A stretch of DNA of 64,000 bases from Microvirga vignae (GTDB lineage Bacteria; Pseudomonadota; Alphaproteobacteria; Rhizobiales; Beijerinckiaceae), in contig NZ_LCYG01000014.1 of assembly GCF_001017175.1 (NCBI RefSeq), forward strand, positions 1 to 64,000, read 5' to 3'. Of the stretch, positions 35,142-44,626 are shown piece after piece; within the stretch, counting starts at the first letter, position 1, and each line of letters starts with the position of its first letter. The notes under the pieces are model-generated. The model worked only from the letters and a program-made list of their open reading frames with translations. It did not search any database and was not told the origin of the DNA. The position numbers and the translations under genes were made by a program.

Positions 35142-37934
35142 ATGCCCGCTGCTAGATGCATTCTTCCGATCCCGGCCGACAATGGTGCCGATGAGCCGTC
35201 CGGGGTCGACAGCACCCAATACATTGTTTCAAACAACAACCGTTGGTCACGCATCACCCTGAACTTTGAGGGTCTCGACAGCGATGGCTGGTTTGACCTG
35301 AGCTTTCAACTCGACTGGAATCCACAAGAGGAGAACAGGGCCGTCTACGATTTTGCGGCCATCGGTTTCGATTTCCTCATGGAGGATGGATCAAGTGTCG
35401 ATTTCGCTTATGTGCCTGGACTGACAAGAAACCAGATCGATCCTCACAGCTGGTACATTGGCGGTCCGGATTGTAACGGCAGTCACAACGGCCCTGCGCA
35501 GCCTGGTAAGGTATCCTGTACGTTCTTTGTCCCTTCGCCTACCAGGAAGCTGGCCATATCGGTTCGAAGCTGGCGCAACTCCCACCCCTTCACCATTCGC
35601 GATCCGAAGCTGTTTCAGACTGCCTGTCCCGCCTCATTGCAGGATAGCGGCTTGAACGAAGCCGATCGGGCTCATCAGACGAGTGCTCCTGAATCGTTCA
35701 ACGCTCGTCGAGCATGGCGAACTCTCACTGCCGAGCCTGTCTGGTATAAATATGCAGTGCGTCCGGAACACCAACTCCTGGTGCGCGGACAGATCATCAA
35801 TGAGAATCCGGGTGGCGAAGGAGCCCTGGCCCGCATCGTTTATCGCAATGCGAAAGGAGAGGAACTGCCTCCTCCCTATCCTGATATAGCGGTAGCGCCA
35901 TCCATTGGAGCCTTCATCGACATTCCCATCCACCGACAGGCTAGGCGCTTTACGCTGGATCTCGTTCCTCCGCCGGGAGCAGCAAGCATCGAGATCGGCT
36001 TTCAGACCTGGCATGCTGAACCCAGAATGGAGCTGGTCGTCCCACTCGAAGTGTCCCTTGGAGACGAGCTTCTGCTTGAGAACATCTCAGGCGACGATCT
36101 CCCCGATGCTCGGGCCTTCGTCCATCAGGCTTTAGCGAAGCTCGGTCTCGAGCTGCCGTTCGGAGGCTCTCAAGTCAACTCTGCTATCTTCAAGCAGTGT
36201 GTCGATCCGGAAGCATTACGGTCGCCTTTCACATTTCACCACAAGCTCAAATCTGTGCAGTGGGGTGCGCGCACGACGTTCAATGCGGATGAGCTTGTTC
36301 TCAGCAACTTCCCATCATGGCGTCTCCCCGAAGCACCCAAATGGATGGAAGACCCATTCCATTCCTTGGCATGGAGACTGGAGTTTCAGTCTCTATCCTG
36401 GCTTGTCGATGTTGCAAACGGGACGGAAGCCGGAGGTCTCACGCGCGCAACCGATCTTGCGGTTTCATGGTCGCGAGCCAATCCCTGGGGACATGCTCAG
36501 GATCCGATCAGCGCTCACCCCTTGTCTCTTTCCGCCCGCACCGAAGCACTGCTCACTCTCCTTTCCTTAAGCGCGGGATCGCAACAATCCGCTGCCTTTG
36601 AAAAGAGCTTCATTCTCTTTTCCGAGATCGTGCGCCATGCCTTTGCTCTGGCCCAACTTGTGAGTCAGAACGTTTTTGCGCATTCGGTTGTTCATATCCA
36701 TGCCGCCTGTGCTCTTCTCTCAGCAGCGCGTGCACTCCCCAAGTTTCCCTTAGCTTCTTACTGGAGCTCTGTTGCCCTCCCACAAATTCAGGAAGGCTTT
36801 GACCGGCTGATCGACCGCGAGGGCGGGTTTGTTGAACAATCCCTGCACTTCCGTCTGGAGACTGTCTCACTGGGGCTCATCCTCGCTCGCATGCTCGGCG
36901 ATATGCCCGAGACGCGCGAGTTTCACGACGAGCTGATCGCTCGTCTCAGGAAAGGGCTCCAGAGCATCGTTTCTGCCACTGACCCTTCCGGATCGCTTCC
37001 ACCCTTCGGCGATGCACCGCAAGGATACCATCATGCATCATGGCTGCGACGGCTACTGTCGGTTTACGGAACGACCTTGCTCTCGGATCCGGCGCTTGCC
37101 GCAGCCCTGTCGTATCCGACAGGAAAAAAGGTATTCTCCTTACCAAATGCAGGCTTGATCACGGCGCGCCATTATGAGCGGAATGCCCATTGGAGCTATT
37201 TCTGCGCATCGTTAAACGGTCACCACTCGGAACATGGCCATTCCGATTGCACCTCCTTTGTCTACTCCGCGGGTGGTGCGAGCTGGATTGTCGACCCCAA
37301 AGGCTCGGACTTCTACGAGGCAGGATCGGCTCGTCAGTATCTCGTCTCCGCCAGGGCGCACAATCTTGCCATTCCAGATGAACGTGAACCAACCGCTGGA
37401 ACGGCCTGGATTGAAGCACATGAGACGCTTGAAGGCGCTAACCTATTCCAGATAGGCACAAATGTTCACGGTCATGACTATGATCATCGCCGCATCATCG
37501 TGTGCCTGGATAACTTGCACGCAGTCGCATTGTTCGATCATTTCACGACCCAGGCGAGGCCCGTCTCTTTCGAAGGCCTCCTGCACTTCGACCCCAAAGT
37601 CACTGCGGCCATTGCGAGTTCGCGGCTGGGGATCGGCTATCGTAAAGATGGCAGGCTGCAGATCATTCCGCATGTGCTCAAAGGCCAGTTCTCTGGCATG
37701 AGCATAGACAACGGACGAAGCGATAGACCGACCGCGCTCCAGGGATTTGTAGCACAGCCGACGGGAGGGCTGCAGCCGGCCAGCGTCCTCCGTTATCGGT
37801 TCTCTGGCCACGGAACTGTCTGCGGTGGAGTCGTGCTTGCCACCAGTGAGCGATCGGCCGGTACTCTCGCAAACCTGCTAAAAGCGACGGCTGTCAAGAA
37901 CCTGTTTCAGCGCCTGTCGACGGCAGTCTCATAA
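35142..37934 (+). CDS. heparinase II/III-like polysaccharide lyase family protein
   Basis: This 930-aa protein has an N-terminal beta-rich region of unknown type (about residues 30-340). An alpha-helical middle contains HFRLETVSLGLILARMLGD. The C-terminal heparinase II/III-like domain has YFCASLNGHHSEHGHSDCTS followed by WIVDPKGSDFYEAGSARQYL. Such enzymes cleave or modify acidic polysaccharides. I see no signal peptide, and the start ATG lacks a good ribosome site, so export is uncertain. It is flanked by motility genes but has no obvious link to them. Confidence 0.8.
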   Translation: MPAARCILPIPADNGADEPSGVDSTQYIVSNNNRWSRITLNFEGLDSDGWFDLSFQLDWNPQEENRAVYDFAAIGFDFLMEDGSSVDFAYVPGLTRNQIDPHSWYIGGPDCNGSHNGPAQPGKVSCTFFVPSPTRKLAISVRSWRNSHPFTIRDPKLFQTACPASLQDSGLNEADRAHQTSAPESFNARRAWRTLTAEPVWYKYAVRPEHQLLVRGQIINENPGGEGALARIVYRNAKGEELPPPYPDIAVAPSIGAFIDIPIHRQARRFTLDLVPPPGAASIEIGFQTWHAEPRMELVVPLEVSLGDELLLENISGDDLPDARAFVHQALAKLGLELPFGGSQVNSAIFKQCVDPEALRSPFTFHHKLKSVQWGARTTFNADELVLSNFPSWRLPEAPKWMEDPFHSLAWRLEFQSLSWLVDVANGTEAGGLTRATDLAVSWSRANPWGHAQDPISAHPLSLSARTEALLTLLSLSAGSQQSAAFEKSFILFSEIVRHAFALAQLVSQNVFAHSVVHIHAACALLSAARALPKFPLASYWSSVALPQIQEGFDRLIDREGGFVEQSLHFRLETVSLGLILARMLGDMPETREFHDELIARLRKGLQSIVSATDPSGSLPPFGDAPQGYHHASWLRRLLSVYGTTLLSDPALAAALSYPTGKKVFSLPNAGLITARHYERNAHWSYFCASLNGHHSEHGHSDCTSFVYSAGGASWIVDPKGSDFYEAGSARQYLVSARAHNLAIPDEREPTAGTAWIEAHETLEGANLFQIGTNVHGHDYDHRRIIVCLDNLHAVALFDHFTTQARPVSFEGLLHFDPKVTAAIASSRLGIGYRKDGRLQIIPHVLKGQFSGMSIDNGRSDRPTALQGFVAQPTGGLQPASVLRYRFSGHGTVCGGVVLATSERSAGTLANLLKATAVKNLFQRLSTAVS

Positions 37935-38013
37935 ATCCCAAGTCGGGCCCCTCAGAGCAACAGAAGCGCTTCGACTGCGGGCTTTCAGCCTTAATACATC
38001 CATTAATGGAATG

Positions 38014-38042
38014 GTGGATGCCCAACTGAATCGGGCATCCAC
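38014..38042. terminator. bidirectional stem-loop between heparinase-like gene and cheZ
   Basis: A perfect 10-bp stem, GTGGATGCCC (38014-38023) with GGGCATCCAC (38033-38042), encloses a 9-nt loop. It lies between two convergent genes, 80 bp after one stop and 17 bp after the other. The T-runs beside it are short, so it may act as a weak terminator in both directions. Confidence 0.6.
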
Positions 38043-38058
38043 GTTTGAAAAGCGGCAC

Positions 38059-38757
38059 TCAGCCGAACAGGGCGTCAATAGCATCCTGTGACGTGATGCC
38101 CTTGTCCGTCGAAAGCGCCGGCCCGTTGAGAAGCGCCTCGTCACCATGGCGTGCGACGTCCGCAGCCTCGACGTCCTTGAAGCTCTCAAGTCCGCCCCAG
38201 ATCTCGATCATCTCATGGACGCGCTCTTCGACGAACTTCATCGCGTTCACGACCTTGCTGATACGCTGACCCGTAATGTCCTGGAAGTTGCAGGCCTCGA
38301 AGATGCTGATGACCTGGTCGGAGATTTCCCGAGCAAAATCCTGGTCACCGCCTGAAAGACGCGCCGCCAGATTGCCCGAGAGCTCATCGATCCTTTCCGC
38401 CGCCGCCAGGATCGCGTTGGTCGCAGTCTCGGTGCCCAGCACAATGGCACCGAGCTCATCCGTGACGCGATTGATCTCCTGCCCCTGGGCTCCGGCATAA
38501 CGAAGCGTAGCAATCTCACGCTTGGTTCGCTCAATGGCCTCGTAGATCGAGTCCAGCTCGACCTTGAGACGAAGAGCCTCCTGCATGTCCTTGCGGTGCT
38601 CTTCGATGAGAGCCGCGGACAGCTCCTTTGCCGGCACGATAGCTTCCTTGATCGTCCCAAGCATGGACATGACTTCGTTATGACGATCGAGAGCTCCCTC
38701 GTCAGGAGGAGCGGAGGCCATATGAGCCTCGATACGATAGCTCTTACGTGGGTTCAT
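38059..38757 (-). CDS. cheZ: CheY-P phosphatase CheZ
   Basis: This 232-aa helical protein has the CheZ catalytic motif in ACNFQDITGQRISKVVNAMK, with Asp160 and Gln164 at the expected positions. CheZ speeds loss of phosphate from CheY. It lies 20 bp downstream of cheY, at the end of the MCP-cheA-cheW-cheY-cheZ operon. CheZ proteins of this kind occur in some alphaproteobacteria. Confidence 0.9.
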   Translation of the reverse strand: MNPRKSYRIEAHMASAPPDEGALDRHNEVMSMLGTIKEAIVPAKELSAALIEEHRKDMQEALRLKVELDSIYEAIERTKREIATLRYAGAQGQEINRVTDELGAIVLGTETATNAILAAAERIDELSGNLAARLSGGDQDFAREISDQVISIFEACNFQDITGQRISKVVNAMKFVEERVHEMIEIWGGLESFKDVEAADVARHGDEALLNGPALSTDKGITSQDAIDALFG

Positions 38758-38776
38758 GGCTCTTACCGTAATTCGA

Positions 38777-39160
38777 TCATGCGCCGAAGACAGCGCTGAT
38801 CTTGGACCGGAGAGTTTCGGCGTTGAAGGGCTTCACAATGTAATTGTTGACCCCGGCCTTCTTTGCCGCCACGACGTTCTCAGTCTTTGCTTCGGCAGTC
38901 ACCATGATGAACGGCAGAGATCCTAGTTCGGCATCCGCGCGGACCTGCTGGAGCAGCTCGTATCCCGTCATTGGGGCCATGTTCCAGTCAGAAATGACAA
39001 GGCCATACTTCTTGGATCGGAGCTTCTCCAGAGCAGCCTGTCCGTCAGACGCATCATCAACGTCGTTGAAGCCGATCTGCTTGAGCAGATTCCGAAGAAT
39101 TCTCACCATTGTCTGGTAGTCGTCGACGACAAGAACAGGGGTAGAAAGGTCTAGGCTCAC
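38777..39160 (-). CDS. cheY: chemotaxis response regulator CheY (cheA operon copy)
   Basis: This 127-aa receiver domain has Asp13/Asp14, phospho-acceptor Asp58 (VISDWNMAPMTG) and the conserved Lys in IVKPFN. MAPMTG after the Asp is the pattern of motor-binding CheY. It lies next to cheZ and cheW, so it is the likely motor regulator. A second CheY is encoded at 2320-2703. Confidence 0.95.
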   Translation of the reverse strand: MSLDLSTPVLVVDDYQTMVRILRNLLKQIGFNDVDDASDGQAALEKLRSKKYGLVISDWNMAPMTGYELLQQVRADAELGSLPFIMVTAEAKTENVVAAKKAGVNNYIVKPFNAETLRSKISAVFGA

Positions 39161-39209
39161 GGTTGCGTATCCTATTTAGTGAGATGAATGGAATTGATGA
39201 GAACGAAAT

Positions 39210-39707
39210 TTATTGAACCGGGTCCCGCTCGGCTCCGAAGGCAAGAACCGCATCCACATCGAGAACGATCATCAACTCGCCCTGGAGCTGATGCACCCCT
39301 TGGGACAGGTTCACCCAGCGGCGGTCCATATGAACAGGGTTGGGCTGCATCTCGTCAGGATCGAGCTTGAGAACCTCCCCAACCTCATCGACAAGCAAAC
39401 CGTAGGCCTCACCCTGGTTTTCGAGGCCGACCGCCATCCGGCGCCCTGCCTTGCCATCATCCTCAAGGCCCAAGCGGCTGCGCAGCGACACAGCCGTCAC
39501 GACGCGTCCGCGGAGATTGAGCAATCCGGCAATTTCTGCTTGCGCCAATGGCACCTTGGTCATCTCGCTGACCACGAACACGTCATGGACGCGGCCAATG
39601 GGAAGGCCGAGCAACTGACGCGCCACGGTGACGGTGATGAACTCCATCTCCCGAGAGAAGTTTTTGGGTGTTCCGATGGCAACCGTGTTCATGGCATTCA
39701 TGGTCAT
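39210..39707 (-). CDS. cheW: chemotaxis coupling protein CheW
   Basis: This 165-aa protein is a single CheW domain with EFITVTVARQLLGLPIGRVH, then GLLNLRGRVVTAVSLRSRLG and MIVLDVDAVLAFGAE. It couples chemoreceptors to CheA. It overlaps the end of cheA by 4 bp, so it is co-translated. Confidence 0.95.
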   Translation of the reverse strand: MTMNAMNTVAIGTPKNFSREMEFITVTVARQLLGLPIGRVHDVFVVSEMTKVPLAQAEIAGLLNLRGRVVTAVSLRSRLGLEDDGKAGRRMAVGLENQGEAYGLLVDEVGEVLKLDPDEMQPNPVHMDRRWVNLSQGVHQLQGELMIVLDVDAVLAFGAERDPVQ

Positions 39708-42493
39708 GCAGCCTCCTCAAGGGATCCACTGAGTTCCGCCAGAGCAGACAACAATCCTCGACGGTCCACTTTTGAAACGACTTCCGTAATCTTGAAGCGT
39801 CTTGCCAAAGCAATCAGCTGAGGATCGGGCCGCAACGTCAGACCGATGATGGGAATCGACCGGTACTGGGTATCAGCCCTCAGCGTTGCGATGAACGCAA
39901 ATCCGGAATTTCCCGGCAATTCAAGATCGGTCACGATGAAATCGGGCTGAGCGCCGCTCGAAAGGTAACGAGCGGCATCCTGTGCCGTCGCTGCCGTGTG
40001 CACACGATATCCCGACGCCTTGAGAACGGGCACCAGCATGTCACGGAAGAAGTTCGAGCCATCGACGAGGAGCAGCGAATTGCCCTGCTTGGCTCTCTGA
40101 TCCGTGCGAGACCATGTCTCAAGAACCAGAGGCAGGTAATGGGCGATGTTGACGATCTCCGTGGTCTTGCCCCGCACGACTGCCGATCCCACGAGATCGG
40201 ATCGTTCAGCCAGAAGCTCGACCTCGAGCCTGTCTTCGACGATGTCTACGATCTCGGCCACGGCAAGTCCCATCGATATCTCGCCATCCGAGAACACCAG
40301 AAGGGACTGCATGCCCTGCCTCCTGACCTCAAGATCCTCGTCACAGGAGACGATCGGCATGAGACGACCCCGGTATTGCACCACAGGCCGGCCGCTGGCC
40401 CACTCGATCGTCGATGCGTCGATCTCCTCAAGGCGGGTCACCAAGGACAACGGCACAGCCTTCAACGAGTTTCCGCCACCACGGAAGACGAGGAGGCTCG
40501 TCAGTTCTTCCACAGCAGCAATCGCCTGATCGAGTGTCACATCGTTCTGGAACTCGTTGTTTTGTGCCCCTGATCCAACCATTCTCGCAAGGCCATTCGG
40601 GTCGACGATCAGAACGACGGCACCATCGCCGAGAATGGTGTTGCCGGAAAAGAGCTGAATGTGCCTCAGCTTGGACGACATCGGCTTGACCACGATTTCT
40701 TCCGTGTGGAAGACGCCGTCGACAAGAATGCCGAAACGCTGCTGCGCAACCTGAGTGACGACCACAAATCCGGTGTCCACGTCCTCAATCTCAGAGAGAC
40801 GCATCACCTTCGAAAGCGGAACAATCGGCAGCAAGCGCTCACGCAGACGCAAGATCGGCGTCCCGTTGATCCGCTCGATCGAGTGTTCCGATGCGGGCGA
40901 CACTCTGACGAGCTCCGAAACCGCCACCTGCGGAATGGCAAACCTCTGGTCTTTCGACGAGACGATCAGTGCTGCGACGATCGCCAGAGTGAGAGGAATT
41001 TTGATGGTAAATGTCGTGCCCCGGCCTGGCTCGGAGCGGATATCGACCGTGCCGCCGATCAGCTCGATATTCGTCTTCACCACATCCATGCCGACACCAC
41101 GCCCGGACACGGACGTCACCGCGGCAGCTGTCGAGAAACCGGGATGGAAGATGAATTTGCCGACCTGAGCGTCGCTCATCCGCTCGATCTCAACCTCGCT
41201 GACGATGGCTCTCTCGACCGCCTTCTTTCGGATGGCGGCGTAATTCAGGCCCTTGCCGTCATCGGAGATCTCGATCGTGATCGATCCACCCTCATGATAG
41301 GCATTGAGGCGGATGACGCCTTTCTCCGGCTTTCCGGCGGCCCTGCGCTCGGCAGGGCTTTCGATCCCGTGATCCGCAGAGTTGCGGACCATATGGGTGA
41401 GAGGATCCTTGATGACCTCGAGCACCTGCCTGTCGAGTTCGGTATCGGCTCCCTGCATGACCAGATCGATCTGCTTCGAGAGCTCGTTCGAGAGATCGCG
41501 TACGACGCGGGGCAGTTTCTGCCATGCATTGCCGATCGGCTGCATGCGCGTCTTCATCACGCCGTCCTGCAACTCGGCCGTGACCTGAGAGAGGCGCTGC
41601 AGGGGCACCTTATATCCGTAGTCTTCGGAATTGCGACGAGCGATCTCGAGCAGCTGGTTACGAGTCAAGACGAGCTCGGACACCATCGTCATGAGATGCT
41701 CAAGCGTATCGACATTGACGCGGATCGTCTGGACCTTGCCGGCCACACCTTCTCCGCCTTCGCCATGCTCCGATGCTTCCGTGGCACCTTGAGCCTTCTG
41801 AGGAGGCCTGGCTTGTGCAGGTGGCGCAACGACGGCCGGCTTGGCGGGTGCGATTTGATCCGGACCCGGAGCATCTCGAAATGCACGTTCCAGTTCGTCG
41901 AGAGAAACCTCTCCGGGCTTCAGCGCTCTCTCCAGCACCTGATAAACGAGAGTGCCGCTGGTTTCCTCGCTGTCAGGTCCAGGCGCCTCCTGGAAAGCGC
42001 GCTCCAACTCATCGAGAGAGACCTCACCAGGTTTCAACTCGCGTTCAAGCACCTGATGGACAAGCGTTCCCACCGTCGTTGGCTTGGCACGATGCGCAAC
42101 GGGCTCAGGCACATAGGCCCCGGCATTCGACATTCTGTCGAGGGCCTCGATCAGATCGTCATCGGCACCTTGCGGCTCAACGCCATGGCGCTCCAGCTCG
42201 CCCAGGATGTCTTTGATGCGGTCGAGCGTCGTCAGGATCAGCGATACGGCTGACGTTGTGACCGGCATTCCATCACGGAACTTGCCCATGAGGGTTTCGG
42301 CTGCATGAGCCAGCGCCTCAAGTCGCGGGAGTCCGAGGAACCCGCAGGTTCCCTTGATGGTATGCACAAGACGGAAAATGTTGCTGAGGATCGCCTGGTT
42401 GTTCGGATCCTGCTCGAAACGAACCATCTCCACGTCGACCGTTTCAAGATGTTCGCTGGTCTCCGTAAGGAACTCAAGGAGGAGGTCGTCCAT
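39704..42493 (-). CDS. cheA: hybrid chemotaxis histidine kinase CheA with two CheW-like domains and a receiver
   Basis: This 929-aa protein has an Hpt domain with phospho-His44 (RLVHTIKGTCGFLG). No clear P2 is present; a linker with two near-identical 33-residue units follows (residues 142-174 and 180-212). Next come the dimerisation and ATPase domains (MVRNSADHGIESPAERRAAG, GRGVGMDVVKTNIE), a CheW-like P5 and a second CheW-like domain. A C-terminal receiver domain has TDLELPGNSG. The total is about 270 residues longer than E. coli CheA. It phosphorylates CheY and CheB. Confidence 0.95.
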   Translation of the reverse strand: MDDLLLEFLTETSEHLETVDVEMVRFEQDPNNQAILSNIFRLVHTIKGTCGFLGLPRLEALAHAAETLMGKFRDGMPVTTSAVSLILTTLDRIKDILGELERHGVEPQGADDDLIEALDRMSNAGAYVPEPVAHRAKPTTVGTLVHQVLERELKPGEVSLDELERAFQEAPGPDSEETSGTLVYQVLERALKPGEVSLDELERAFRDAPGPDQIAPAKPAVVAPPAQARPPQKAQGATEASEHGEGGEGVAGKVQTIRVNVDTLEHLMTMVSELVLTRNQLLEIARRNSEDYGYKVPLQRLSQVTAELQDGVMKTRMQPIGNAWQKLPRVVRDLSNELSKQIDLVMQGADTELDRQVLEVIKDPLTHMVRNSADHGIESPAERRAAGKPEKGVIRLNAYHEGGSITIEISDDGKGLNYAAIRKKAVERAIVSEVEIERMSDAQVGKFIFHPGFSTAAAVTSVSGRGVGMDVVKTNIELIGGTVDIRSEPGRGTTFTIKIPLTLAIVAALIVSSKDQRFAIPQVAVSELVRVSPASEHSIERINGTPILRLRERLLPIVPLSKVMRLSEIEDVDTGFVVVTQVAQQRFGILVDGVFHTEEIVVKPMSSKLRHIQLFSGNTILGDGAVVLIVDPNGLARMVGSGAQNNEFQNDVTLDQAIAAVEELTSLLVFRGGGNSLKAVPLSLVTRLEEIDASTIEWASGRPVVQYRGRLMPIVSCDEDLEVRRQGMQSLLVFSDGEISMGLAVAEIVDIVEDRLEVELLAERSDLVGSAVVRGKTTEIVNIAHYLPLVLETWSRTDQRAKQGNSLLLVDGSNFFRDMLVPVLKASGYRVHTAATAQDAARYLSSGAQPDFIVTDLELPGNSGFAFIATLRADTQYRSIPIIGLTLRPDPQLIALARRFKITEVVSKVDRRGLLSALAELSGSLEEAA
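41858..42070 (-). repeat. tandem repeat inside cheA (33-residue unit, two copies)
   Basis: The two units lie at 41972-42070 and 41858-41956, with a 15-bp spacer. They encode residues 142-174 and 180-212 of CheA, each built around LKPGEVSLDELERAF, and differ by only a few residues. They occupy the place where P2 usually binds CheY/CheB. Confidence 0.85.
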
Positions 42494-42553
42494 TGCCGTG
42501 TCTCTTGTCTCTCTGGAGTAACTGGTTAGCAGTCGACTGCTCGACGCCTCTCG

Positions 42554-44227
42554 CTATGCAGCCTTGATACCGGACATGAAGTTAGAGAATTCTTGCCCAA
42601 GCCTTGATGTTTGGTGGGCAAGTTCACGGGCTACGCCGAGAAGCTGATTGGCTGCAGTTCCCGTTTCACCAGCGCCCTGCTGCACCAGGACGATGTTGCC
42701 TGTCACCTGCTCGGTTCCCCGCGCCGCTTCCTGGATATTGCGGGAGATCTCGCCAGTTGCGGCTCCCTGCTCTTCCATGGCAGCTGCGATCATGGTCGAG
42801 ATCCGGGACATTTCGGTAATTGTCCTTGCAACATTCTGAATCGCGTTCACGGATTGCTGCGTTGTTTCCTGGATAGCGGCGATCTGTGCCCCGATTTCCT
42901 CGGTTGCCTTGCTGGTCTGCCTTGCGAGGTCCTTCACTTCCATGGCTACCACCGCAAATCCCTTGCCAGCCTCACCGGCGCGGGCAGCTTCGATGGTTGC
43001 ATTGAGAGCAAGCAGGTTCGTCTGGCTGGCAATCGAGTTGATCAGCTGAACAACGGTTCCAATCCGATCCGCGGCCAGCGCAAGCTCCTGAACCGTCGCA
43101 TCGGTCTGCCGTGCCGCCTGCACGGCCTCACTGGCAATTCGCGATGAGTCGGCTGCCTGACTGGCGATCTCGCGGACTGAAATCGACAACTCTTCGGTGG
43201 CAGCGGCAACAGTCTGAACATTCACCGTTGTCTGCTGAGCCGCCGACGCAACGCCGACCGACTGATGGTTTGTTTGGTCTGCAACCACGGACATGGATTG
43301 CGCCGAGACTTCCATTTGAGAAACGGCACTGGAGAGAGACTGCGTCATGGCACTCACATTGTGCTCGAACTGTCGGGTCAGCTCGTCCAGAACCTGGGCT
43401 CTCCGCGCCTTGGTGCTCATCTCCTGCAGGGCAACCTCATCGGCCTCGATTTTCGCAATCATGGCGGCTTTGAACGTCTGAACGGTCTTTGCCATGGTTC
43501 CGATTTCGTCGGGCCGCTCGGTTCCTGGAACCGCCGTCTTCGTATCGCCGGCCGCAAGCGCAGCCATCGCCGAGGTCAAGGATCGAACGGGCCGGACAAG
43601 ACCGCGAGACAGGAACCAGGCAACTCCGATCAGCACCACGATCATGAGAGCCGACCGAAGGGCCGCATTTCGTGCATTCGCCCAGAAGACCTCATCGATG
43701 TCGTCGGTGTAGACGCCCGTGCAGATGATCCATTGCCAGGGAGCAAAGTTGTAGGCATAGCCGATCTTGGGCACCGGCGTGTCCTGACCCAGACGCGGGA
43801 ACTGATAGTTGACATAGCCGCCGCCTCCCCGCCCGGCTTCGACCAGCTCTGCGTGCATATAGACGCCGTTCGCGTCCTTTACCCGTCGCAGATCCTTTCC
43901 TTCATTCTCCGGCTTGCTTCCGTGAACAATCATCCGGCCTGAGGAATCATACGCAAAAAAGTATTCGTTGCTGCCGTAGCGCATGCTTCGAAGAAGCGCC
44001 TTTGCACGCTCTTGCGCCTCCTCCTTCGTCAATCGTCCAGCTTCTGCTTGCTCGGCAAGGCCTTTCATGAGAGAGGCAGCAGCTTCCACTTGGCTGAGAA
44101 CGGAGAGCTTTCTCTCACGAACGATCGCGTTGTCCATGACGAAGAGCTGGGCAATGACCGCGAGAGCGCTGATGATGACAGCAACGGCCACAAGCAAACC
44201 GAGGCGACGGGAGATCGTGAGAGACAT
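42554..44227 (-). CDS. methyl-accepting chemotaxis protein with single Cache sensor
   Basis: This 557-aa receptor has a membrane segment (about 9-30) and a periplasmic sCache_2-type domain ([39 protein letters not shown]). A second membrane segment, a HAMP domain and the signalling domain with [11 protein letters not shown]-like hairpin features follow. Such Cache domains sense small organic acids; the ligand is unknown here. It lies 60 bp upstream of cheA in the same orientation. Confidence 0.95.
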   Translation of the reverse strand: MSLTISRRLGLLVAVAVIISALAVIAQLFVMDNAIVRERKLSVLSQVEAAASLMKGLAEQAEAGRLTKEEAQERAKALLRSMRYGSNEYFFAYDSSGRMIVHGSKPENEGKDLRRVKDANGVYMHAELVEAGRGGGGYVNYQFPRLGQDTPVPKIGYAYNFAPWQWIICTGVYTDDIDEVFWANARNAALRSALMIVVLIGVAWFLSRGLVRPVRSLTSAMAALAAGDTKTAVPGTERPDEIGTMAKTVQTFKAAMIAKIEADEVALQEMSTKARRAQVLDELTRQFEHNVSAMTQSLSSAVSQMEVSAQSMSVVADQTNHQSVGVASAAQQTTVNVQTVAAATEELSISVREIASQAADSSRIASEAVQAARQTDATVQELALAADRIGTVVQLINSIASQTNLLALNATIEAARAGEAGKGFAVVAMEVKDLARQTSKATEEIGAQIAAIQETTQQSVNAIQNVARTITEMSRISTMIAAAMEEQGAATGEISRNIQEAARGTEQVTGNIVLVQQGAGETGTAANQLLGVARELAHQTSRLGQEFSNFMSGIKAA

Positions 44228-44276
44228 AATGACAGACTAGAGTTGGACTTCAGCGTGATTGACCTTAGTGGCCGTG

Positions 44277-44290
44277 CCTTGCGTCAAGCT
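44277..44290 (-). promoter_or_regulatory. shared motility element (one mismatch) upstream of the MCP-che operon
   Basis: Read toward the receptor gene the sequence is AGCTTGACGCAAGG. It agrees with the flagellar-operon element at 13 of 14 positions and ends 49 bp before the start codon, the same distance range as the other copies. This suggests the che operon is co-regulated with flagellar operons. Confidence 0.45.
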
Positions 44291-44510
44291 GGCTTCGCTG
44301 CAGGAAAGAGGGGCTTGCGTGGGATAAGGCCCTCTAGACTTCCAGGCCAAACGTCATTCCGCTTGCGGGTCGCTTCCAGAAGCTCTGGTCCCTGGTCAGA
44401 GACCGACCGGGTGGAAGACCGCATCAGGAGAATCTGAGATTTAGAGGAGACAGGGGCATCGCAGAGCATTTCTCATGCGCATCCCCAGCACCGAGCATCG
44501 TCTTATGATC

Positions 44511-44538
44511 GTCCTCGCCGGGCGAACCCGACGAGGAC
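44511..44538 (-). terminator. strong stem-loop downstream of the ftcR-like gene
   Basis: On the minus strand a 12-bp stem forms from GTCCTCGTCGGG and CCCGGCGAGGAC with loop TTCG and one wobble pair. It lies about 88 bp after the regulator's stop and 284 bp before the MCP gene. No T-tract follows on the minus strand, so it may instead protect mRNA ends or mark a rho-dependent end. Confidence 0.5.
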
Positions 44539-44626
44539 TTTTCCATATGCCTGAAACGGGCCTTGCGTAGCCGCCGGAGCAGGATGCTATCCGTTCAGTC
44601 CGGCGAAGAGATCGTCACTCCTGCGT

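Noticed and set aside
40661-42253. 530-aa open frame on the plus strand over cheA
   Set aside because: Antisense shadow of the conserved cheA; composition is typical of reverse-frame translation.
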